Assembly: GCA_947446645.1 (NCBI GenBank)
Contig: CANFHA010000001.1
Coordinates: forward strand, 248,001 to 312,000
DNA: 64,000 bases
Direction of reading: 5' to 3'
From: Chitinophagaceae bacterium
GTDB lineage: Bacteria > Bacteroidota > Bacteroidia > Chitinophagales > Chitinophagaceae
The notes under the pieces are model-generated. The model had not been told where the DNA came from. It saw only the letters and a list, made by a program, of their open reading frames with translations, and did not search any database. A program made the translations under genes and the position numbers. Shown here in pieces: positions 1 to 7,615 of the stretch (its first letter is position 1; the number at the start of each line of letters is the position of its first letter).

Positions 1-528
1 GACGCCGGCACAGAGTATGGGCGATGCTTTGGCTATATCCAGGCTTGCCGGTATGGTGAGCACAAAGTCTTCGCTTACAACAATATGGGTAGAATAACCG
101 CCAAAGGTATTGTACTTGCTTTCATCCGGCACCAAGTAGCCATTGTAAGTGAATGTGGCACCGTGCGGCCCCTGGCAAAACTGCTCCTCACCCTGCTGAC
201 ATGGCTGGCAGTGGCGACAGGAATCTATCATGCAACCTACGCCTACGATATCCCCGACGCTGAATTTTGTAACCCCGCTGCCAGCGACCGTTACCTTGCC
301 TATGATCTCGTGGCCGGGTACGCAGGGGTATATTGTATTTTTCCAGTCATTTGCCACCTGGTGAATGTCGGAATGGCATACGCCGCAGTATAGTACCTCT
401 ATGAGCACCTCACCTGCCTGTGGTGTGCTGCGCTCTATATCCATTGGTACCAGCTTTTTGCCGCCTATAAGGTCGCCCGTGGCACCATATCCTTTCGCGG
501 TCATTGTTCCGCTTGTAGTTGTATCCAT
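1..528 (-). CDS. zinc-dependent alcohol dehydrogenase, C-terminus cut by window edge
   Basis: Medium-chain NAD(P)-dependent alcohol/aldehyde dehydrogenase of the cinnamyl-alcohol-dehydrogenase/YahK type, a cytosolic enzyme interconverting alcohols and aldehydes. The reverse strand reads open from ATG at 528 to base 1, giving 176 residues; the NAD-binding half and stop lie outside. Visible zinc ligands are the GVCHSD motif (Cys51), PGHE (His73-Glu74) and the structural-zinc set Cys104, Cys107, Cys110, Cys118 with CX2CX2CX7C spacing. The family is about 350 residues, so roughly half is present. Exact substrate cannot be told from this part. Confidence 0.9.
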   Translation of the reverse strand, partial: MDTTTSGTMTAKGYGATGDLIGGKKLVPMDIERSTPQAGEVLIEVLYCGVCHSDIHQVANDWKNTIYPCVPGHEIIGKVTVAGSGVTKFSVGDIVGVGCMIDSCRHCQPCQQGEEQFCQGPHGATFTYNGYLVPDESKYNTFGGYSTHIVVSEDFVLTIPASLDIAKASPILCAGV

Positions 529-538
529 AATTTTATGT

Positions 539-552
539 GTTTACCCGTAAAC
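539..552. promoter_or_regulatory. short perfect palindrome upstream of the alcohol dehydrogenase
   Basis: GTTTACCCGTAAAC has two 6-base arms around CC and begins 11 bases before the dehydrogenase ATG. Its position suits an operator near the promoter or leader. It resembles half-sites of the HxlR-type palindromes at 2465-2500 but has a shorter centre, so a shared regulator is only a guess. Confidence 0.3.
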
Positions 553-748
553 TCATAAAATCTGTTCCATACAGGGAATTGATAGCTGTGTGATAGCTGC
601 CGCAAGTTTTGCACCACAATGGAAATGATCTTGAGTAAAGATTTGCCCGATTAAAATAGTAACTGCAAAATCGCAAGTATAAAATATGCGGTATAGTTTT
701 TATGCGAATAGGCGCTATCGATTTAATATTTCCTTCAAAACACCCGCT

Positions 749-1123
749 ATGCTTCAGTACAACAAAACATTCAGCAGCTTTTCAGTAAATGATATTCAGA
801 AGGCAAAAGACTTTTATAGCAAGATCATAGGGCTGGAGGTAGCTGACAAAGAGGAAGCCATAGAAATGACTGCCGGTGACAACCGAGTAGTGCTATATCC
901 GAAACCGGACCATGTTGCCGCTACTTTTACGGTGCTTAATTTTTCTGTAGACGATATAGAGAAAGCCGTAGATAGCCCGACTGCCCAAGGTGTGCAATTT
1001 GAGCAATATGGAGGCGATATAAAAACCGACGCTAAAGGCATATGCAGGAGCGACCGGGGAGCAATAGCCTGGTTTAAAGACCCGGCAGGCAATATACTTT
1101 CTGTAATGGAAGGAATGGAATAA
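749..1123 (+). CDS. VOC (glyoxalase/bleomycin-resistance fold) family protein
   Basis: Small VOC-superfamily protein of 124 residues, the usual size for a single beta-alpha-beta-beta-beta module pair. The N-terminus matches the family pattern (FSVNDIQKAKDFYSKIIGLEV) and the C-terminus has the typical FKDPAGNILSVME ending, whose last Glu is a common metal ligand. I chose ATG 749 because the family begins just there; an in-frame upstream ATG at 686 would add 21 unrelated basic/aromatic residues. Members include glyoxalases, dioxygenases and resistance proteins; the substrate is unknown. It stands alone between the divergent alcohol dehydrogenase and exonuclease III. Confidence 0.8.
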   Translation: MLQYNKTFSSFSVNDIQKAKDFYSKIIGLEVADKEEAIEMTAGDNRVVLYPKPDHVAATFTVLNFSVDDIEKAVDSPTAQGVQFEQYGGDIKTDAKGICRSDRGAIAWFKDPAGNILSVMEGME

Positions 1124-1263
1124 AAGTGCCGATAGCAAGCGAATAAGAAAAGCCTATTGTGAAGATGAATGCAATAGCGGCAGAAATATACCTAAATTGT
1201 CGCGGTGGAGCGCCGGGCAGCTGGTAGCTGTTGATATGGTGAAACCGCGTTAAAGCCGGCTGT

Positions 1264-2040
1264 ATGAAAATAGCAACTTATAATGTAAACGGTGTGAATG
1301 GCCGCCTGCCTGTGCTGCTGCGCTGGCTGAAGGAAAGTGCGCCCGATGTAGTATGCCTGCAGGAGCTGAAAGCACCGCAGGAGAAATTTCCGCTACAGGC
1401 CATTACCGATGCTGGCTATAATGCTATATGGTATGGGCAGAAGAGCTGGAATGGCGTGGCCATACTGGCAAAGGGCATGGAGATACACGAGACCAGGCGC
1501 GGACTACCAGGCGACCCGGAAGACCTGCATAGCCGGTATATAGAAGCAGCAATAAACGGCATGGTGATAGGCTGCCTGTACCTGCCAAATGGCAACCCCG
1601 CGCCGGGACCGAAATTTGACTACAAGCTGGCCTGGTTCAAGCGGCTGACGGCCTACTCATCAAAACTGCTGAAGAAAGATATTCCCGTTATTCTTACCGG
1701 CGACTTTAACGTGATACCTACTGAACAGGATGCTAAGAAGCCGGAGAACTGGGTAAGAGATGCATTGTTCTTCCCCGAGAGCAGGGATGCCTATAAAAAA
1801 CTAGTAGCAAAAGGGTGGACAGACGCCCTGCGCAAACTCTATCCTGATGAGAAAATCTACACCTTCTGGGACTATTTCCGCAATGCCTTTGCGCGCGACT
1901 CGGGTATACGGATAGATCACTTTTTGCTCAGTCACCACTTTGACAAACGCCTTGTAGCAGGTGGTGTAGACCGCGAGGTGCGCAGCTGGGAAAAAACCAG
2001 TGATCATGCACCGGTGTGGATAGAGGTGAAGGATAGGTAG
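1264..2040 (+). CDS. xth: exodeoxyribonuclease III (AP endonuclease)
   Basis: XthA-type exonuclease III, a Mg-dependent AP endonuclease and 3'-5' exonuclease of base-excision repair. The 258 residues carry the family motifs in order: MKIATYNVNGVNGR at the N-terminus, CLQELK (metal-binding Glu), LTGDFNV (Asp/Asn active site) and the C-terminal SDHAPVW with the catalytic Asp-His. Length matches the family (250-270). ATG 1264 gives exactly the family N-terminus. It lies 141 bases after the VOC gene and faces the convergent HxlR gene. Confidence 0.95.
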   Translation: MKIATYNVNGVNGRLPVLLRWLKESAPDVVCLQELKAPQEKFPLQAITDAGYNAIWYGQKSWNGVAILAKGMEIHETRRGLPGDPEDLHSRYIEAAINGMVIGCLYLPNGNPAPGPKFDYKLAWFKRLTAYSSKLLKKDIPVILTGDFNVIPTEQDAKKPENWVRDALFFPESRDAYKKLVAKGWTDALRKLYPDEKIYTFWDYFRNAFARDSGIRIDHFLLSHHFDKRLVAGGVDREVRSWEKTSDHAPVWIEVKDR

Positions 2041-2088
2041 TTATTGAGTAATGCGATCTCAATGAGCCTTGATCTCCAAAAGAGTTAT

Positions 2089-2454
2089 CTACTTTAATGC
2101 CGATCCTTTCATCACCTTTTTCCGGTGCTTCATTCCCCATGCGGCCATCTCATTGATTACAGGCTTGAGCGTATGCCCGTAAGGAGTAAGCTCATACTCT
2201 ACTGTAATGGGTTTGGTATTGAGCACTGACCGGGTTACCAGCCCATTCATTTCCAGTTCCTGTAGCTCTTTGGAGAGCATTTTTGCGGCAATGCCGTCTA
2301 TATCCGCTATTAGCTCCATAAAGCGCTTTTTGTGAAAGCTGAGGGAAGCGATGATCCTTATTTTCCACTTGCCATTCAGGATGTCCATAGTGTCTCGCAC
2401 GGCCATGTGATGGACGGAACATACTGCCTTATCAAGGTTCTCTTTCTCTGCCAT
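2089..2454 (-). CDS. HxlR-family winged-helix transcriptional regulator
   Basis: A 121-residue HxlR/YodB-type DNA-binding protein. The signature run is present: a Cys near residue 12, then DILNGKWKIRIIASL, the recognition region MLSKELQELEMNGLV, and YELTPYGHTLKPVI in the wing. Such proteins bind palindromes as dimers, and several sense quinones, aldehydes or thiol stress through the N-terminal Cys (here CSVHH). It is divergent from the DoxX gene at 2554 and probably represses both, since two palindromes occupy the shared gap. The inducing signal cannot be read from sequence. Confidence 0.92.
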   Translation of the reverse strand: MAEKENLDKAVCSVHHMAVRDTMDILNGKWKIRIIASLSFHKKRFMELIADIDGIAAKMLSKELQELEMNGLVTRSVLNTKPITVEYELTPYGHTLKPVINEMAAWGMKHRKKVMKGSALK

Positions 2455-2464
2455 AACCGGTGTA

Positions 2465-2500
2465 GGTTTCCTTTAGGAAACCAGTTTCTAAAAGTAAACT
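2465..2500. promoter_or_regulatory. two adjacent palindromes, candidate HxlR operator
   Basis: Two abutting 18-base elements: GGTTTCCTTTAGGAAACC (2465-2482, 7-base perfect arms) and AGTTTCTAAAAGTAAACT (2483-2500, 5-base perfect arms AGTTT/AAACT with one mismatch at the sixth pair). They share the pattern RGTTT-N8-AAACY and lie between the hxlR ATG and its -7 element. That is where an autorepressor would bind, and DoxX starts 54 bases further on. Confidence 0.6.
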
Positions 2501-2505
2501 CATTA

Positions 2506-2513
2506 CAAAAGTA
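2506..2513 (-). promoter_or_regulatory. Bacteroidota -7 promoter element for the HxlR gene
   Basis: The minus strand reads TACTTTTG, a perfect TAnnTTTG. Transcription would begin near 2500, at the edge of the twin palindromes, 45 bases before the hxlR ATG. No clear -33 TTG is seen. Confidence 0.5.
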
Positions 2514-2553
2514 AAGTAAGCCGGCCACAGGTTTGCATTCTAAACTTAAAAAA

Positions 2554-2937
2554 ATGAAAGCACTGAAGATTATTTATTGGATAACTACCGGATTCGTGGT
2601 AGTGGGTATGCTACTCTCGGTTTACAATTACTTTTTTAATCCGGCTCTTAAGGTGGGCTACGCTCACCTGGGATTTCCGGATTGGTTTCGGGTAGAGCTG
2701 GGAATTGCCAAACTACTTGGCGCGCTTGCACTGGGTATACCGGCTATACCGGCCCGGGTAAAGGAATGGGCGTATACCGGATTTTTTATCAATTTCTTTT
2801 CCGCCTTCGTGGCGCATTATGAAAGCGGTGATCCTGCGTTTAACCAGGTGGCGCCGCTTGTCTGCCTGCTGGTGCTGGTGATCTCTTATGTTACTTTTCA
2901 TAAAGTAGTTGTATCGGTAAATTACACCAAGGCATAA
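2554..2937 (+). CDS. DoxX-like small membrane protein
   Basis: A 127-residue integral membrane protein of the DoxX-like group, with four hydrophobic segments (about residues 4-24, 45-65, 70-88 and 97-117). The family core RVELGIAKLLGALALGIPAIP lies around segment two. DoxX-like proteins are inner-membrane proteins of poorly defined function, often co-regulated with redox or thiol stress. I chose ATG 2554; an in-frame TTG at 2533 is less likely. The gene diverges from an HxlR regulator, a common arrangement for this family that suggests it is the regulator's target. Confidence 0.85.
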   Translation: MKALKIIYWITTGFVVVGMLLSVYNYFFNPALKVGYAHLGFPDWFRVELGIAKLLGALALGIPAIPARVKEWAYTGFFINFFSAFVAHYESGDPAFNQVAPLVCLLVLVISYVTFHKVVVSVNYTKA

Positions 2938-2986
2938 AAGCCGGTATTGGTACGAATTTATTAGCCTGGGGCATAATACATGTATT

Positions 2987-5110
2987 ATGGCTACAGCTAC
3001 TACAAAAAAGCCGGTGAAGAAGGCGACCCAAAAAAAAGCGGCTATAGCCGGAAAGAAGGCACCGGCTAAGAAAAGTGTGGAAAAGAAAAAAGAGCCTGGA
3101 GACGTTGCGGCATTCCTGGAGCTGGCTCCCACAACACCCTACCCCACCTTATTGCAACCTATGCTTGCAACACTGGTAGACAAGCCGTTTGACGATGCCA
3201 ACTGGAGCTACGAAGTGAAATGGGATGGATACAGGGCGCTGGCGTTTGTGAATAAAAAAGAAGTGGAGCTGAAATCGCGCAACGACAAATCTTTTAACGA
3301 GAAATTTTACCCGGTATACCAGGCTGTAAGCGAACTGGGTATTGAGGCGGTACTGGACGGGGAAATAGTGGTGATGAATGACGATGGTATATCAGACTTC
3401 GGGGCGCTGCAAAACTGGAGAAGCGAGGCAGACGGAACACTTATCTTCTATGTATTTGATATACTCTGGCTCAACGGAAAAGACCTTACCGAGCTGTCGC
3501 TCACCCAGCGTAGGGCTATTTTAAAGTCTGCCCTGCCGGAGAACGAAATAATACGCCAAAGCGAACCATTTGATGCAACAGGTACTGAGTTTTTCAGTGC
3601 TGCGGTGAAAATGGGGCTGGAGGGAATAATGGCCAAGAAGAATGACAGCCAGTACCACCCCGGAGCAAGAAGCAAGGAATGGTTGAAGATAAAAGCAAAC
3701 AAGCGGCAGGAAGTAGTAATAGGCGGCTTCACAAAGAACGATGGAACAGACAAACCTTTCAGCTCGCTGCTGGTAGGCGTATATGAAGGCAAGAAGCTGG
3801 TATATACCGGAAAAATAGGAACGGGTTTTAATATAAAAACGCAAAAAGAAATGATGGCGCAGTTTGCCCCACTCATTACTGATAAGATACCCTTTACTGC
3901 CGAGCCGGATATTAATAAGCCATCGCGTTTCAGGCCAGATCCGCCGCATGCTACTGCTACCTGGCTGAAGCCGCAGCTTATTTGCGAGGTAAGCTTTACT
4001 GAAATGACAAGCGATGGCGTGATGCGGCACCCATCGTTTGAAGGAATGAGAATAGATAAGAAAGCGGCTGATGTGGTGCTGGAAACAGCAGCACCTACCG
4101 CAGCACTAACGAAGGAACATAAAGAGCTTACCGCAAAGAAGATAATAACACCATCCAAAGGAAAGGAGCGCAAAACACTGCTGAACCCTACCGATGAAAC
4201 ACAGGTGCGGGAAGTGGGTGGTCATGAACTTAAGTTCAGCAACCTGAGTAAAGTATACTGGCCTAAGGAGAAAGTGACGAAGCGGGACATGCTAAACTAC
4301 TACTACCAGGTAGCGCCCTATATACTACCCTATCTAAAGGACAGGCCGCAGTCGCTGAATAGGCACCCGAATGGTATAGATGGGGAGAGCTTTTACCAGA
4401 AAAATGTGAAGGGCAAAGTGCCCGAGTGGATGCAGACCTTTCCTTATCATAGCGAGGCAGATGGGCAGGACCGGGAATTCCTGGTGTGCAATGATGAGGC
4501 CACACTACTGTATATGGCATCGCTGGGCTGCATAGAAATGAACCCGTGGAGCAGCACTGTGCAAAAACCAGATAACCCTAACTGGTGTATCATAGACCTT
4601 GACCCGGCAGATAAAACGCCGTTTAACCAGGTGATACAGGCAGCACAGGTAACACATGAATTGCTTGACCTACTGGAGGTGACGGCATATTGCAAAACAT
4701 CGGGCTCTACCGGTATTCATATATACATACCGCTGGGTGCGAAATATACTTATGAAGACTCTAAAGAATTTGGGAGAGCACTGGCAACAATAGTGCAGTC
4801 ACAGCTACCAAAATTTACCAGCATAGAAAGAAAAGTGTCTGCCCGGGGTGGTAAGATGTATATAGACTTTCTGCAAAACCGGCCACAGGCTACGCTGGCA
4901 GCGCCCTACTCATTGCGGCCTAAGCCGGGTGCCACGGTATCTATGCCCCTGCACTGGGACGAGGTAAAGCCGGGCATGAAAATGAAAGACTTCACCGTCT
5001 TTAACGCTATCGACCGGATAAAGCAACAGGGTGATATTTTCAAGCCTGTGCTGGGTAAGGGAATAGACCTGAAGAAGGCGATGAAAAAACTGGGCGCAGT
5101 GGAAATATAG
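2987..5110 (+). CDS. ligD: ATP-dependent DNA ligase D (ligase-polymerase form)
   Basis: Bacterial non-homologous end-joining ligase of 707 residues. After a lysine/alanine-rich N-terminal tail (residues 1-36) comes the ATP-dependent ligase domain with EVKWDGYRA, whose Lys78 is the adenylated residue. The OB-fold part includes KANKRQEVVIGGF. The LigD primase/polymerase domain follows from about residue 405, with RPQSLNRHPNG, IDLDP (metal-binding aspartates) and TSGSTGIHIYIPL. The 3'-phosphoesterase domain found in some LigD is absent. The partner Ku is not in this window. The gene stands alone and converges on the LRR-kinase gene. Confidence 0.95.
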   Translation: MATATTKKPVKKATQKKAAIAGKKAPAKKSVEKKKEPGDVAAFLELAPTTPYPTLLQPMLATLVDKPFDDANWSYEVKWDGYRALAFVNKKEVELKSRNDKSFNEKFYPVYQAVSELGIEAVLDGEIVVMNDDGISDFGALQNWRSEADGTLIFYVFDILWLNGKDLTELSLTQRRAILKSALPENEIIRQSEPFDATGTEFFSAAVKMGLEGIMAKKNDSQYHPGARSKEWLKIKANKRQEVVIGGFTKNDGTDKPFSSLLVGVYEGKKLVYTGKIGTGFNIKTQKEMMAQFAPLITDKIPFTAEPDINKPSRFRPDPPHATATWLKPQLICEVSFTEMTSDGVMRHPSFEGMRIDKKAADVVLETAAPTAALTKEHKELTAKKIITPSKGKERKTLLNPTDETQVREVGGHELKFSNLSKVYWPKEKVTKRDMLNYYYQVAPYILPYLKDRPQSLNRHPNGIDGESFYQKNVKGKVPEWMQTFPYHSEADGQDREFLVCNDEATLLYMASLGCIEMNPWSSTVQKPDNPNWCIIDLDPADKTPFNQVIQAAQVTHELLDLLEVTAYCKTSGSTGIHIYIPLGAKYTYEDSKEFGRALATIVQSQLPKFTSIERKVSARGGKMYIDFLQNRPQATLAAPYSLRPKPGATVSMPLHWDEVKPGMKMKDFTVFNAIDRIKQQGDIFKPVLGKGIDLKKAMKKLGAVEI

Positions 5111-5139
5111 CTGTTAGCAGACCGGCTTTCGGCACCTGT

Positions 5140-6495
5140 TTATTTACCGGGATAATCGTTCCCCAGGTTCGCTAACTGATCGGACAACTGTGCGAAACCG
5201 GGTCGTTGGAGCACATCATCTGCGATACAGTTATTGCGCAACTGGTGCAGTGTGGCAAGGGTGGAATTGGCCGATTGGTGGCACAACGATAACAGATCAT
5301 CTAAGAGGTGTCCGAAGGCGCTGACTTCCAGCTGTTCCAGGGACGCCGCTGTATGCATATCAGACAGAGGGTACATGCAGGCTGCGCCGAAATCGCCAAA
5401 GAGCGTGTTGCCGTATTCGTCGACCAGGATATTGTGGGCGTAGAGATCGCCGTGCATTATGCCCCGGCTGTGGAGCTGGGCCGCTACTGAAGCAATGGTG
5501 CGCGCGATATTTAAAACCTGCGGCAAGGACAATGTGAGGCCCTGTTTAAAAACATCGCGGGTACAAGTTTCAAACGTAGGCGGCAGGCCGAGGTTGTGAA
5601 AGTGGCCATGTATCAGCTCCATAACTACACCCGCTTTCCCGGCAGGGTGCTCTGCAATTCTTCCAATAACCTGGACCAGCCCAGGATGTGAACCTGCGGC
5701 GATAAAAGTATTCATCTCATCTTCGGGCAGGCCATCGCTGGTTACAGCGCCTTTGAAGACTTTTACCGCAACTTCCTTCTCTTTATTATCACTGTGCATC
5801 AACGCCTTGTATATAATACCTGATGCACCCTCGCCTAATATATGGTGCACATGCAGCTGATGCCAATTGATAACGGGTAAGCCTGCGGCATTGGCACTGA
5901 TGCTGAACGGATTACCTGAAAATGCCAACCAGGACAGCTTCGGCATAGAGAGCAGCCATGCAGGCAAGGCCTGTAGCCTGTTGGCAGAGATGCGCAGCAA
6001 CGCGAGGTTGCGGCAATTGGCCATAGCTACTGGCAATTCTGTGAGCTGATTGCCAGCAAGCATCAGCTTCTGCATGCGGGAGCAGTTGCCTATCTCCATG
6101 GGCAGGGACGCGATAGAATTGTCAGTGAGGATGAGCCAGCGTAAATGCGTGTTGAGGGCGCGTGCAGGTACCGTTTCTATCTTATTGGCTTTGAAACCAA
6201 CCATTTCCAACACCGGACAATCCCCCAATACTTCGGGCAATACGGTGAACTGATTTTCGGAACAGAAGAGTATTCTCAGTTTTTTAAGGCGGCCAAAATC
6301 GGGTGGCAGCTCAGAGAGATCGTTGCGCGAAAGATCGAGGACCTCCAGTGTGTCTGCGAGGTCAAATATCTCCGGAGGAAATGTGCTGAGGCCTTCGGAG
6401 AGCTTCAGCGATGCTACTCCTTTAAGCCCCCCGTTTCTTAATTGCGCCAGTGTGTGCATTCCGTATAGTTCGTCTGTTGAGCGAATATAGTGCAA
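5140..6495 (-). CDS. leucine-rich-repeat protein with C-terminal protein kinase domain
   Basis: A 451-residue fusion. Residues ~25-205 hold about seven leucine-rich repeats (for example LEVLDLSRNDLSELP). Residues ~215-445 form an Hanks-type Ser/Thr kinase with all key parts: glycine loop GEGASG (221-226), VAVK Lys245, catalytic HGDLYAHN (Asp350, Asn355) and DFG (Asp368). The kinase therefore looks catalytically competent. No signal peptide or membrane segment is seen, so it is probably cytosolic. The repeats likely bind a protein partner that sets kinase activity or targets it. No neighbour hints at a substrate. Confidence 0.9.
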   Translation of the reverse strand: MHYIRSTDELYGMHTLAQLRNGGLKGVASLKLSEGLSTFPPEIFDLADTLEVLDLSRNDLSELPPDFGRLKKLRILFCSENQFTVLPEVLGDCPVLEMVGFKANKIETVPARALNTHLRWLILTDNSIASLPMEIGNCSRMQKLMLAGNQLTELPVAMANCRNLALLRISANRLQALPAWLLSMPKLSWLAFSGNPFSISANAAGLPVINWHQLHVHHILGEGASGIIYKALMHSDNKEKEVAVKVFKGAVTSDGLPEDEMNTFIAAGSHPGLVQVIGRIAEHPAGKAGVVMELIHGHFHNLGLPPTFETCTRDVFKQGLTLSLPQVLNIARTIASVAAQLHSRGIMHGDLYAHNILVDEYGNTLFGDFGAACMYPLSDMHTAASLEQLEVSAFGHLLDDLLSLCHQSANSTLATLHQLRNNCIADDVLQRPGFAQLSDQLANLGNDYPGK

Positions 6496-6639
6496 CGGAG
6501 CGATGTAAGGCGAAGATGCGCCACAAGTGGGCTATGACGTTAGCGAAATTTTGCGCGTGTAGAAAAAATTGGGGAAAATAGTGTTGAAAAAAACGCGGCA
6601 CGATGTTTATTCACTGAAGGGAAAACATATCAACAAAAC

Positions 6640-7164
6640 ATGGAAAACACAAACCAACATCTCGTAACGGGAATGTTCACCGACAAAGACAGCGCAGACC
6701 GCGCATACACTAACCTCCGCGAGCGTGGTTATGATGACAAAAACATCCACCTGATCATGTCTGACGACACGAGGAAGAGGCATTTTGACCACGAAGTGGT
6801 GAAAACCGACCTTGGTAACAAAGCAGCAGAAGGTGCGGGCACAGGCAGCGCAATAGGCGGCACCTTAGGTGCTATAGCAGGCGCAGTAGCGGCAATAGGT
6901 ACTACACTGCTTATTCCGGGTCTGGGTATAGTAATTGCCGGCCCTATTGCAGCAGCGGCTGCGGGTGCAGGCGCAGGTGGCCTTACAGGTGGCATAATAG
7001 GTGCACTGGTAGGCTCAGGCATACCTAAGGAGCGTGCTGTAGTATATGAGCAGGGTGTGAAGGATGGTAATATAGTACTGGGCGTACATGCGAACAACGC
7101 AGAAGATGCCGAGTATTTTGAAAACAACTGGCGTACTAACAACGCGGTAGAACTGCATCGCTAA
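6640..7164 (+). CDS. glycine-zipper general-stress-type protein
   Basis: A 174-residue protein in three parts. The N-terminal ~45-residue domain (VTGMFTDKDSADRAYTNLR) resembles the YflT/GS17M general-stress fold. A long Gly/Ala-rich hydrophobic stretch (about 67-127) has glycine-zipper spacing. A C-terminal segment (GVKDGNIVLGVHANNAEDA) completes it. Such proteins are usually membrane-associated and induced in stationary phase or stress, with no known enzymatic role. A small lipoprotein gene follows 23 bases downstream and may be co-transcribed up to the hairpin at 7381. The family call rests on motif memory only. Confidence 0.7.
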   Translation: MENTNQHLVTGMFTDKDSADRAYTNLRERGYDDKNIHLIMSDDTRKRHFDHEVVKTDLGNKAAEGAGTGSAIGGTLGAIAGAVAAIGTTLLIPGLGIVIAGPIAAAAAGAGAGGLTGGIIGALVGSGIPKERAVVYEQGVKDGNIVLGVHANNAEDAEYFENNWRTNNAVELHR

Positions 7165-7187
7165 TCATCATCAGAAAACACAACCTT

Positions 7188-7367
7188 ATGAAAAAGATAA
7201 AGATAGTATGCATTATCGCGTTGATGGCGGGCATCACATCTTGCGGGCAGACCGGCGCTGCCAGCCAGCAGGATAATGTGACGCACAACAACGACACAAT
7301 GGTGATAAAGCAAAACCAGACGGACTCTGCTACCAGCACAGTGAGTACTGATACAACTAAGCGGTAA
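7188..7367 (+). CDS. small lipoprotein, 59 residues
   Basis: ATG 7188 to TAA 7365-7367. The product begins MKKIKIVCIIALMAGITSCG, a short basic and hydrophobic signal peptide ending in a lipobox (ITSC) with predicted lipid-modified Cys19. The remaining ~40 residues are Gln/Thr/Ser/Asp-rich and look unstructured. It lies 23 bases after the stress-protein gene and just before a strong terminator, so the two probably form an operon. I do not recognise a family. The lipobox, spacing and terminator make a real gene likely. Confidence 0.65.
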   Translation: MKKIKIVCIIALMAGITSCGQTGAASQQDNVTHNNDTMVIKQNQTDSATSTVSTDTTKR

Positions 7368-7380
7368 CTTAAACATTTAG

Positions 7381-7417
7381 AAAAGCGCAGGACCAGATAC
7401 TGGTCCTGCGCTTTTTT
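7381..7417 (+). terminator. intrinsic terminator after the stress protein/lipoprotein pair
   Basis: A perfect hairpin with arms AGCGCAGGACCAG and CTGGTCCTGCGCT around an ATA loop, flanked by A4 and a T-run. It starts 13 bases after the lipoprotein stop. Confidence 0.92.
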
Positions 7418-7550
7418 ATGCAAGCTATTGTCGGGCTATTACCTGGCAAATGCCAGGAGCAGTTACCTGTATTGGTGTACCCTCAACATCAAGAAATGAG
7501 CTACTCAATTTCAGCTATAAGGAGACAATTGTAATTTAACATTGATTTAA

Positions 7551-7580
7551 TTGTTTATCCGGTTTTTGTTTATACTTTTG
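7551..7580 (+). promoter_or_regulatory. Bacteroidota -33/-7 promoter of the DUF4397 gene
   Basis: TTG at 7551-7553 and TACTTTTG at 7573-7580 (perfect TAnnTTTG) are 19 bases apart, matching the Bacteroidota primary sigma-factor consensus. The ATG is 36 bases downstream of the -7 element. Confidence 0.75.
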
Positions 7581-7615
7581 ATGAAAATTATAAACAAAAC
7601 AATATCTCAAACCAA

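Noticed and set aside
3448-4173. A 241-residue minus-strand frame inside ligD
   Set aside because: It is fully contained in the conserved ligase/polymerase gene, is Ser/Phe-rich without motifs, and has no upstream signals.
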